Below, in pieces: positions 20,836 through 30,757 of a stretch of 64,000 nucleotides of DNA. Made by a program: the position numbers and the translations under genes. Under the pieces are notes generated by a model. The model was not told where the DNA came from. It ran no database searches and saw nothing but the letters and a program-made list of their open reading frames with translations. Source of the stretch: Gorsachius magnificus (Eukaryota > Chordata > Aves > Pelecaniformes > Ardeidae); assembly GCA_034008185.1 (NCBI GenBank), contig CM067109.1:31714885-31778884 (forward strand), written 5' to 3'. Each line of letters begins with the position of its first letter. The stretch's first letter is position 1.

Positions 20836-21641
20836 ATTCACAGAATCACAGAATGGCAAGGGTTGGAAGGGACTCCTGGAGACCATCTAGTCCAACCCTC
20901 CTGCTAAAGCAGGTTCACCTAGAGAATGTTGCACAGGACATCGTCCAGGTGGGCTTTGAATATCTCCAGAGAAGGAGGCTCCTCGTCCAGGTTGTTGATG
21001 AACAAGTTGAACAAGAGTGGGCCGAGTACTGAGCCCTGGGGAACTCCACCAGCTACCGGCCTCCAAGTGGACTCTGCCCTGCCGATCAGAACCCTCTGAG
21101 CCCTGCTGTTCAGCCAGTTCCCAATCCACCTCACTGTCCACTCATCCAACCCACACTTCTTGAGCTTCCCTATGAGGATGTTATGGGAGACAGTATCAAA
21201 AGCCTTGCTGAAGTCAAGGTAGACAACATCCACCGCTCTCCCCTCTTCTACCCAGCTGGTCATGCCATCATAGAAGGCTCTCAGATTGGTCAGGCATGAT
21301 TTCCCCTTGGTGAATCCGTGCTGGGTACTCCTGATGATCTTCTTTTCCTCTACTTGTTTGGAGAGGACACCCAGAATGAGTTGTTCCATCACCTTTCCAG
21401 GGACAGAGGTGAGACTAACTGGCCTGTAGTTCCCTGGGTCCTCCTCTTTGCCCTTTTTGAAGACTGGAGTGACATTGGCTATCCTCCAGTCCTCAGGCAC
21501 CTCACCTGTTTTCCAGGACCTTTCATAGATGATGGAAAGTGGCTCAGCAATGACATCTGCCAGTTCCTTCAGCACTCATGGGTGCATTCCATCGGGACCC
21601 ATGGATTTGTGGGTGTCCATCTTACTTAAAAGATCCTTAAC
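20836..21641 (-). mobile_element. CR1 LINE copy A (5' truncated, internally deleted)
   Basis: The tail TCACAGAATCACAGAATGG at the left end is the reverse complement of a CR1 3' octamer tail, so the element runs right to left. From about 20990 rightward it matches copy B very closely (reverse-transcriptase coding DNA). Between the 3' end segment and the RT segment roughly 760 bases present in copy B (about 24425-25190) are missing, and the junction is at about 20982-20990. It is 5' truncated near 21641, beside an ATTATAATAATTATAA run. CR1 elements copy themselves through a reverse transcriptase and are usually 5' truncated. Confidence 0.92.
20919..21575 (-). pseudogene. CR1 ORF2 fragment, RT domain fused in frame to the ORF2 tail
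   Basis: A 218-residue open frame. It begins in the central reverse transcriptase (a [12 protein letters not shown] block, then HGFTKGKSC and [14 protein letters not shown], motif A) and passes through PQGSVLGP and FINNLDE. It then jumps directly to the SLEIFKAHLDD sequence of the ORF2 C-terminus. The FADD catalytic box and the whole thumb region are missing because of the internal deletion, yet the reading frame is kept. It cannot be an active polymerase. It has no start context of its own and is presumably untranslated. Confidence 0.85.
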
Positions 21642-22224
21642 AATATTATATATTATTATAATAATTATAATAATTCTGTTACACACAAGTCAGTAACACA
21701 GAGAAGTTACTATAGAGGTATACTCAGAATAGCAGATTGCAGAGAGATGCCTGTGAGGGATAAAAATAATATATTGAGAAAAAATTCCCCAATAACCTCA
21801 GATTTTTGGCAAACAATATGGTTCCTTAATCCCCAAGAAGGGCATGTTAATTCCTTCTTGTTGAGTCAGATTTGCTACGGTTCCTTAATGAGTTAAGCAT
21901 GAATGAGTATCTTTCTTTAAACTATTGTACAACTTTGGAAAAAAAATCTGAACTTTACCATTTTACTCTTTCTCTCCCTATTTACTATCACTATTACTAT
22001 AAAGAAATAAAGAGTTTAGATAGCGACACAAACTGTGTATTAAAGCACTGGAGCTTTTGTGTCAGAAACAGAATACTGTTACTACCACTATCAAGGAAAT
22101 TACTCTGGGTCTTCTATTACATGTGCAGATAATAACATCATAAAGCTCAGGCATGTTAAAGCAATGAAGCAAGGAGCACGTGAGTACAGAGCTCAGCAAG
22201 CGCCTGAACTCTCTTTTCACCTCT

Positions 22225-22372
22225 GCCATAGATGTTCTACTTACACAAAGCTCTCTCTGCCTCAGTATTTCTATCTATAAATGGTAACATCAATACTTTC
22301 CTGGAGGGATGTTAGAAGGTGTAGTTTGTTAATATTTATGAAGCATTTTCAAATTCTTTTACAGAAAAGGTA
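22225..22372 (+). mobile_element. MIR-like (CORE-SINE type) relic
   Basis: CTCTCTGCCTCAGTATTTCTATCTATAAATGG, then TAACATCAATACTTTCCTGGAGGGATGTT and TTTATGAAGCATTTTCAAAT. These follow the order of the conserved 3' half of MIR-type SINEs (CCTCAGTTTCC..ATCTGTAAAATGG..TGTAAAGCGCTTTGAGA). It is heavily diverged, as expected for a family active before birds arose. Confidence 0.55.
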
Positions 22373-22851
22373 AAAAAAATGCAAATAATGATATGCAAAA
22401 TAAGGATATTTTAGTTATTCTATCATTGGTTATAGAAGTTAATTTTCATACTGTTTTTACAGAGTTTTCATTATTATGTGCTGGTTTTCTCTTCTCTACC
22501 CTTCTTTTTCTCCCACCCCTATTTTGTACTTCATATTTTGAATTTCAATGTCTGTTGCTATGACAACACCACGAACTGACTAGTGCTGCCTTCAGACCCT
22601 TTTCAAGTCTACGCTGTGCTATTTAAAACTACACATTTTGTGTTTAAGGTGCCTGGAGATTTCCTTAGAATAACCTGACAGGGTTTTCCCCATCATAAGT
22701 CTACAGTGCAGATATGCATTCCTAAATCCCAGTACCTGCTCTTGCTTTTCTATCCCCGTACACATTACTTTGAGTAAGTACCTCTTTAGGGCATGGTGGC
22801 TAAATAGAAGATGGTGGGATTAACAGAAGGAAGCATATTTGTCAGTCTTTC

Positions 22852-22940
22852 CATATATGTAAATACATACATGTACACACATATATAGATGTATATACAT
22901 ATACAAATAGGCAGGCACATGTACATGTGCACATACACAG
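22852..22940. repeat. Alternating purine-pyrimidine TA/CA tract with a 16-bp palindrome
   Basis: About 90 bases of ATAT, ACAC and ATGT units. It includes the perfect palindrome GCACATGTACATGTGC at 22915-22930. Prone to Z-DNA or cruciform formation and to length variation. Confidence 0.8.
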
Positions 22941-24283
22941 TTTGTTTTTCAGCTGTGTGCAAGCTGGAATCTGCCACAGGACTTCTTAGAGAAGTAAGAG
23001 AAGCCAGCAAGTTCTGTTGATTTTAAAATTATGAATTAAAACTCAGCAGACATAAGGAAAGATTACCAATGATGTGAGGGAATTGTGAGGAAAAATGTGA
23101 GGCAAAAGTCATGGTCTCATTCTTAAAAGGAGCTATTGATCCTCACCCAAAACCAAAAAACAAGCATGTAATGGAGGAGCCACTCATAATGCGAAGCTAA
23201 GGACAAGCCTTCAACCCTCTCATTTCCTAAGACTACCTAAATTCCTGAAAAATTTACTGATGTTACCATTAATTAGAGTCACAGGCTGCAACCTAATAGG
23301 AGGTCACCAATAATGTTGCTCAAGTACTAGAACAGGCACACTGTAATCTAAATGTGGGATTTAAATGATGCACTGCATCCAGTAGTGATAAGGGAGGGGA
23401 CAGAAGTCCCATAGATAAGTTCCTGAGCACTTAGACCAATTTAAAAAATAACTACAGAGTTTATGCAAAGTCATTACAAACACTGGGCTCACATTCCTAA
23501 TATGGCAAGCTCCGGTTTTATCCTGTACATCAGGTGGCATTGCAGACTGACACACTGTTTTCATTTTCCTGCCCTTAGCTCTGTGGAGCAAGTATTGCTA
23601 ATCCATAATATTATGCTCCTGACTAGTAAAAAAAGAGTGCAATCTGCTGTGAAAATTTGTTTCAAATTCCCCTTCAGTTGCTGACTGAAGAGCTAGTTAT
23701 TACCCTTAAGCTTGAGGAATAATAATGTCTCAGGTAAATGTCTCTTCCTGAAAGTCACGGGACTTACACCTTGCTGCTTACTTACCTGGATTAGAGAAAG
23801 GTGTGAATGTTTATGATTCACATGGTACAGAAGCCACCTTAAAAAAGTTCAGCAGCGTTAAGGCAAATTAATATTCTAACTGCAAGAAAGCGTGACAGCC
23901 ATACATTGGTCTACCCAAGTAAAAGCACCCTGAGCTTTCTCTCAGACTGTAGATTCATGATGTGAAATCTTTGGATATAGTACCTTAAATCAGTATTTCT
24001 CCCTCTGCCGCCCTTCCACTACCACCTATTCCCCTCCTCGGTCTTCAGCATGCTGGTCCCTCACTTCTGCCCCCAGAAGTGTTTATGCAACTGATCTGCA
24101 AAGTAGATAAGGGAGATGACGCAGTTTAAAAAAGTCTCCTTATTGTTTTTAAATATACATAATTTCTTTACATAAGTCTTGTTCTGCTTTTTTAAACCAG
24201 ATATGTTCCTTATGTGGTTAACACCACAGCCAGACAACTAATTGGGCCAGCACAACTCAGCCTCACCAGGCTTAGGTATGAAC

Positions 24284-25612
24284 ATTCACAGAATCACAGA
24301 ATCACAAGGGTTAGAAGGGACCTCTGGAGATCATCTAGTCCAACCCCCCTGCAGGTTCTCCTAGAGAATGTTACACAGGACTTCGTCCAGGAGGGCTTTG
24401 AATACCTCCAGAGAAGGAGACTCCACAACCCCCCTGGGCAGCCTGTTCCAGTGCTCTGCCACCCTCAAAGTAAAGAAGTTTTTCCTCATATTCAACTGAA
24501 ACCTCTTATGTTTCAGCTTGTGCCCATTGCCCCTTGTCCTGTCGCTGGGCACCACTGCAAAGAGTCTGGCTCCGTCCTCATGACATCCACCCTTAAGATA
24601 TTTGTATGTGTTGATGAGGTCCCCTCTCAGTCTTCAGGCTGAACAAGCCCAACTCCCTCAGCCTTTCCTCATAGGGGAGATTTCGAGTCTCTTTATCATC
24701 CTAGTTGCTCTCTTCTGGACTCTTTCTAGGAGTTCATCATCTTTCTTGAACTGGGGAGCCCAGAACTGGACACAGGACTCCAGGTGGGGTCTCACCAGGG
24801 CAGAGTAGAGGGGGAGGAGAACCTCCCTTGACCTTCTGGCCACACTCCTCTTAATGCACCCCAGGATACCATTGGCCTTCTTGGCAACAAGGGCACACTG
24901 CTGGCTCATGGTCAGCTTGTGATCCACCAGGACTCCCAGGTCCTTCTCAGCAGAGCTGCTTTCCAGCAGGTCATCCCCCAGCCTGTACTGGTGCATGGGG
25001 TTCAACCTCCCCAGGTGCAGCACTCGGCACTTGCCCTTGTTGAACTTCATCACGTTCCTCTCCGCCCAACTCTCCAGCCTGTCCAGGTCCCATTGGATGG
25101 CAGCGCAGCCTTCCGGTGTATCAGCCACTCCTCCCAGCTTTGTGTCTTTTGTGTCTGTGTGCGAACTTGCTGATGGTACACTGTCCCCTCATCCAGGTCG
25201 TTGATGAATAAATTGAACAAGACTGGGCCGAGTACTGAGCCCTGGGGAACTCCACCAGCTACTGGCCTCCAACTGGACTCTGCCCCGCCGATCAGAACCC
25301 TCTGAGCCCTGCTGTTCAGCCAGTTCCCAATCCACCTCACTGTCCACTCATCCAACCCACACTTCTTGAGCTTCCCTATGAGGATGTTATGGGAGACAGT
25401 ATCAAAAGCCTTGCTGAAGTCAAGGTAGACAACATCCACTGCTCTCCCCTCATCTACCCAGCCGGTCATGCCATCATAGAAGGCTCTCAGATTGGTCAGG
25501 CATGATTTCCCCTTGGTGAATCCGTGCTGGGTACTCCTGATGATCTTCTTTTCCTCTACTTGCTTGGAGAGGACACCCAGAATGAGTTGTTCCACCACCT
25601 ATCCAGGGACAG
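24284..25612 (-). mobile_element. CR1 LINE copy B (5' truncated)
   Basis: Starts at its 3' end with two and a half TCACAGAA octamers. It then contains the 3' UTR and ORF2 tail, the thumb/connection region and the reverse transcriptase, broken off near 25612. It matches copy A at very high identity in the shared parts. It has a continuous 3' end, unlike copy A, and serves as the reference for the deletion there. The catalytic box is disrupted by a 15-for-5-base replacement at 25146-25160. Confidence 0.93.
24658..25598 (-). pseudogene. CR1 ORF2 remnant, frameshifted at the catalytic box
   Basis: Two open pieces. 25598-25050 covers the palm up to [20 protein letters not shown]. 25128-24658 resumes with [20 protein letters not shown] and runs to [14 protein letters not shown]. 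At the junction, where CR1 normally has KFADDT, the sequence has acquired a CA-rich 15-base segment in place of 5 bases. This removes the catalytic aspartates and shifts the frame by one. Inactive. Otherwise very little decayed. Confidence 0.85.
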
Positions 25613-28600
25613 AGATTCAGGGAAGAGGTATGAGTGCAGCAATACCTCAGTCTACTATTGCTGCTAAAGAGTACAGTTCCTGAAGCGGCAGGCTGAGATT
25701 ACCTCTCTGGTGGCATCATACTAGCCCTCCAAGCCTGGGGTAGGAAATCCACCTCTTTTTCAGTGTACTTGATCACTGCCTTATGTACTCTGAAGAGGAG
25801 ATGGTAGTGTAATGCACATGCTAAGCTGCTTTATATGCTTAAATAAATCATGGCCTTCACTGTGCATACATTTGTATGAAACAGTTGTCAGTGTATTAAA
25901 AAACACCCCAAAACCCACCTTGAGGACAAATTCCAGTTTAAAGTATTCCTGCCTCTCTCCCACAATGCACATTCCTTCTCCTGTGCTGCAATATGCTACC
26001 ACTCTGGGTTGCACTGACAGAACAGTGTGGGATTACACTGTGAACAAAACTCATAGACCTAAATAAAATCCTGCAAACAAGCAAACAAAATCTTTAAGAC
26101 AGCACTTGTTAATCCATGATCTAAAAGTTGAGTATTTGCCTTGAGGCATCAGGATGTTTTTCAGAACAGATTAATAATTTAATCCATCTGAACAGGTTAT
26201 GATTACACCTACTATGGTGAAGGACAGTAGTTTTTCCAAAATGGAAGCAGCAGTAGAAGTTAAGGGTCAACATCTTGATTAACTTGAAAATCCCCAAGGA
26301 GGCAGACAGGAAACAAAAGTAAGAGTTTATAAGATTACACATTTCTGAGGTGTCTTCCTTTAAAGAAAAGCTTTTAGGATTAAGAGTTTGTATAAATTGG
26401 TATCCACAGCCCCATGGCTGGTTAAGTGACTCGAAATCTTTATAGGTGAATGATGAAGAGAGGTGTTTCTCAGAGTTAGTGTACCAATAGGTGTAACTCT
26501 TCATCTAAATCTCTCCGTAGACCTAACAGACAAGTTGCACACACTTGGTCTGTGGAATTAAATTACCCTACTTTTATTTTAAAATTTGTATGGTGCCAAG
26601 GGTAATTTCAGTATTAAAACCTGTATAAATCTTTTCCTCACTTTCTCATTTCCATGCTTTGGAGGTTTTTTTCTGAGTGGGGTCTAAGTTGTCCCATATT
26701 TTAAAATTTTGGTTTTGCTACCTGGATTGAGCTCAAGGAAAGAGCCAAAGCTGTGTTGTTGCCCTGATTTCAGAAACATTTAAATCCCATGTCTTTTCAT
26801 AATGGAACTGTCCTGTCTGGCAACCTTTTTTAGTACCTATTAGTAAGAGCGCCTGGAGGGACACCATGACATCACAAACTACAGAGCAGGAGAATTTAGG
26901 AATTCTGGAACTGGAGTTCCCAAGGCAAAAAAATGTCAATTTCATCGTTATTTACTTTGAAGCTTTTATGGAGAGACACAGAAACTTTATTTAGAAGGTC
27001 TTTAAAATGGAATTTCTTCTTATCAGAAACTGGTTTAGGTGTCTGGAGCTTAGTCCCCTGGGATACTTAACACATCATTATTATTCTTGAAACAGAGTGT
27101 ATTTCAAAACTAAAATTGTCTTTTAAGTATTACACAGCACAGCAATAAAAACTGGGTACAAAGAGCCACCCGCCACACTGTTTCCACTTCTCAGAGGCCA
27201 TCCCAGACCCCTTCCAACCATGTAAGTGCTCACACATCCTTGCCTGGAAAGACCAGCTAGTCAGGTCTGTGAATAAGCATATATACATTAACAAGTAGCT
27301 TCTCTCAGAAAGTGAATTGGGGTTGGGGGAGGGGGGTGGCGGGGAAAAGAAAGGGGATCAATAGCTTTCTCCGATTTTAATACAAACTCTTCTACTACTA
27401 CATGCTACTGGTAAAATTATAGCAAGTTGATTAGCTCATAGCCCTGGAGATTTAGCTGGTGCTTCCCGGCATATCTAACACATTGTGCCACCGGACATTC
27501 AATGAGTATTTAGCAGATTGTACCATGTTTATACGGTTTAGATAACCCCTAGCAGACCTACACAATCTTTTAAGGATGAGTGAGTACATGCACTCTTTTT
27601 CATGGGACCTTTGGTCAGTGAGTCACACTGAAACCAACAGCAGGATTTGCAAAGAAGAGTTTTATGGAACAGCTATCGTTATTCCACATAGTGGGAAGCT
27701 TTTCCTGTAAGGTACTGATACCCTGCACATTGAAGCCAACATATAGTGACATCGATGGAGTGGGAGCCCATCCAGAAGCTAACACTATGAATTCCACAGC
27801 TTGCAGCAATATACACCAAATGAAAAACAGGCAGATATCCATCTTGCAGCTTTGAACACCTGCAGGTGAAGCTGTGACAAATTGATTAGTGTTTTTTTGC
27901 CCTCATCTAATCAGCTACAGTAAATCAATTCTGCCCTCTAGAATCCAAAGCAGGATAAGACAAGCTTCTGACTTGATTCAATTTCATTATTTAAATACGT
28001 AAGTCAGCAAAAGATAATTTAAAGGAAAAGTTTATCAAAATAGTTCGCTTTTTTCCCCATAAATGTTAACATCATCTCTATTTTATTCATATTGTATGTA
28101 ATTATAAATAGTGTTTATTGTAAAATGCAAGATTTTCCCTGCTCTAATAGATATTCCAGGGTTATGTTGATACCATTATAGTAAAAACTGCACTAAAATC
28201 ATTGATGTAAATGCAGAAGAATAAAATGTCTGTAGCTTATCAGCATTCCTCACTTACTGTTAAATATCAAATTACAGAAATTTCTTGGCTAGTTTATATT
28301 AAATATCTGGAACAGTGTTTGTGCTAAGCTAAAAAATAATCTTTTTCAGCTGTAGGAAATATTGTTTTGATCTGATTTATTATGACCCTTTTAGATAATC
28401 GGGCTAGCACATTTAAAGACACATTCTGGGTTTTTCATCTGAGTCTCTTTTTATATAATTTATAAATGCAACAACATGCCTAACTTTGAAAAGAGTGAAT
28501 GTAGCAAGACTGGTCTTGCTGTATTATGGTGAGTTTACTTATTATGGAAGACTAAGTAGATCTTCCAATAAAGTATATAATCCAAGATTTCCACTGACGC

Positions 28601-28800
28601 CTTTTCTATAGTTTATCCAAATAAACATTTGTAAGTATCAATGTCTCACATTATTATTCTGTGTCAGCTCAAGCAAGACATGGCAGCTTTATTATTGTGA
28701 ACCCCCTCTATAATAATTAGTAGAACTGTGAGCCCCACAAGTAATTGTCACCATACGACAAGGTTAGATGCCTTGTTCCCAGGGACCTATATTTAAGCAT
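25613..28800. other. AT-rich DNA, nothing identified
   Basis: Only chance ORFs are seen (longest 127 codons on the minus strand, 26121-26504, with no family resemblance) and a G-rich patch at 27320-27342. No recognisable repeats or exon signals. Confidence 0.5.
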
Positions 28801-28802
28801 TT

Positions 28803-29317
28803 GAGTTGTGAGTGCAGAGAGCAAGTCACCTCAAAATTTAATTAGGGCTAGCCAGGTGCTAGAGCACACTGAGGGCCACCTGCTTCCTAAGGACCAATAT
28901 CTCCCTGGGCCCAGCAAGTCAAGGGGAACCCCAGGGCTGGCAGGGCAGGGACCTCGCCAGCCATCTCACCACCCTGGGAAGGGAGCAGGACAGGTGCTGG
29001 GGACAGGTAAAGGAAGGGGAGCCCCAAGTCCAGGGCATCTCACAAATCTATGAGGATGGGGCAGGTCTAAGATCAAGCCAGGAAATAAGCCTGCAGGTCA
29101 GCTTTGGTAGGGTCTATGGGCAGATGTGGCGGGAGACCTGCACTCCTAGGTAGGGGCCAAAGGCCCAGGACTGAGCTTAAATGGAGCCCCTGTGCCACTG
29201 TGGGGAGGATGGCAGTCCATCACATGGGTGAGGGCCCCACCTGAGGCTGATCAGAGCCACAGAGGTCAATTAGCACCCTACCAGGAGATTACCAAGAAGG
29301 GATATGTGAGGGAGACG
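28803..29317. other. GC-rich block of unknown origin next to an old CR1 piece
   Basis: About 500 bases of G/C-rich, AGGG- and CCCAGG-rich sequence between AT-rich flanks. It ends where the degraded CR1 homology begins. It has no long ORF and no CpG enrichment like the 17.5 kb island. It could be part of an unrecognised retroelement (a 5' UTR or LTR), but no terminal TG..CA pair, duplication or poly(A) was found to settle this. Confidence 0.45.
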
Positions 29318-29606
29318 GAGACCTTCTTGGTGGCCTTCTGCTTGACTTGCTCCAGTTTGTCAACATTTCTTGTGCTGAGTGTCCAAAACTGGATGCAGTA
29401 CTACTCATAGGTGTGCTCTAACAAGTGCTGCATAAAGCAGGATAATCCCTTAATCTGTGTTTGTGTTAGTCCAGGTTGCTGTTGGCCAATTTTGCTGCCA
29501 GGGAACGCAGCTGACTCATGCTCATCTTGCAATGCACCAGGACCTCCAGCTCTTTTCCAGCAGAGCTGCTCCCCAGTTTGTTAGTTGTTGTATCCATCCT
29601 AGCCTG
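29318..29606 (-). mobile_element. Degraded CR1 fragment
   Basis: Reverse-strand remnants of the CR1 ORF2 C-terminal region. The order is CTTGACTTGCTCCAGTTTGT.., GTCCAAAACTGGATGCAGTA, GACTCATGCTCATCTTGCA.. and CAGGACCTCCAGCTC..GCAGAGCTGCT. In copies B and C the same blocks read as thumb-region residues ([11 protein letters not shown]). It is much more diverged than those copies, so it is older. Confidence 0.7.
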
Positions 29607-29832
29607 GATACAAGAATATTGCAGGAGAGGGTGTTCAAAGATTTGCCAGACTTGCAATATAGTCAGCGAATGAAGCTGCAAACCACAAAGGAAAAAAGTA
29701 GTTCAAAAATGTAAAGGCTAAGAAAAATGGATGTTGGTCACAGGAGTCGAATTCTGTCCCTGCCTTTGTTGTGGAGACCTTGTGTTGTGTTTGCATGTTA
29801 GTAGCAGTTCTGAGAATCATGAACTTGATATC
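29607..29832. other. Short spacer between two CR1 pieces
   Basis: AT-rich, nothing identified. Confidence 0.5.
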
Positions 29833-30757
29833 TCACAGAATCATAGAATGGTTTGGGTTGGAAGAGACCTTTAAAGGTCATCTAGTCCACCCCCCTGCAA
29901 TGAGCAGGGACATCTTTAACTAGATCATGTTGTTCAAAGCCCCATCCAGCCATTTCCAGGGATGGAACATTTACCACCTCTCTGGGCAACCTGTTCCAGT
30001 GTTTCACCACCCTCATAATTTTTTTTTTTTTTCCTTATACCTAGTCTGAATCTGCCCTCTTTCAGTTTAAAACCATTACCCCTTGTCCTGTTGCTACAGG
30101 CCCTGCTAAAGTCTGTCCCCATCTTTCTTATAAGCCCCCTATAACTATTGAAAGGCCACAATAAGGTCTCCCTGGAGCCTTCTCTTCCTCAGGCTGAACC
30201 AGCCCAATGCTGATCATATTTGTAGCCCTCCTCTGGACCTGCAACAACAGGTCCATGTCCTTCTTGTACCAAAGGCCCCAGAGCTGGATGCAGTGCTGCA
30301 GGTGAGGTCTCACCAGAGCAGAGCAGAGGGGCAGAATCACCTCCCTCGCCCTGCTGACCATGCTGCTTTTGATACAGCCCAGGGTATGGTTTGCTTTCTG
30401 GCCTGTGAGCACATATTGCTGACTCATATCTAGCTTTTCATCCACCAGTACCCCCAGGTCCTTTTCCCCAGGGCTGCTCTCAATCCCTTCATCTCCCAGC
30501 CTGTATTGATACCAGGAGTTGCCCTGACCCAGGTGCAGGTCCTTGCTGCTTGGCCTTGTTGAACCTTCATGAGGTTTGCATGGACCCATTTCTTGAGCTT
30601 CTCCAGGTCCCTCTAGATGGCATCCCGTCCCTCAGGCATGCCAGCCACACCACTCAGCTTGGTATTGTCTGCAAACTTGCTGAGGGTGCACTTGATCCCA
30701 CTGTCTATGTTGTTGATGAAGATATTAACTAGTAGTAGCCCCAGTACTGGTTCCATG
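29833..30757 (-). mobile_element. CR1 LINE copy C (5' truncated)
   Basis: The 3' tail TCACAGAATCATAGAATGG lies at the left end, followed by 3' UTR, ORF2 tail, thumb region and the end of the palm, stopping near 30757. The 3' UTR differs from copies A and B but resembles copy D (GGTTTGGGTTGGAAGAGACCTTTAAAGG), so C and D belong to a related subfamily. Confidence 0.9.
30128..30755 (-). pseudogene. CR1 ORF2 C-terminal remnant with mutated catalytic box
   Basis: Reads from the INDIDS-type block through KFADN (30664-30675), where CR1 normally has FADD, so the second catalytic aspartate is asparagine. It then continues through a frameshift (about 30540-30590) into [20 protein letters not shown] and [14 protein letters not shown]. 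It is broken by that frameshift and by later changes. Inactive. Confidence 0.8.

Larger units (their letters stand above)
21642..24283. other. AT-rich DNA between CR1 copies A and B
   Basis: Contains an ATTATAATAATTATAA microsatellite-like patch (21640-21676), a MIR-like relic (22.2 kb) and a TA/CA alternating tract (22.85 kb), listed separately. Otherwise nothing identifiable. ORFs are below 90 codons. Confidence 0.5.

Noticed and set aside
24214..24642. 142-codon + strand ORF
   Set aside because: It is the antisense of CR1 copy B. The minus-strand frame carries the real CR1 homology.
26121..26504. 127-codon minus-strand ORF in AT-rich DNA
   Set aside because: No motif, no start context and no splice framing. 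The length is within chance for the amount of sequence scanned.
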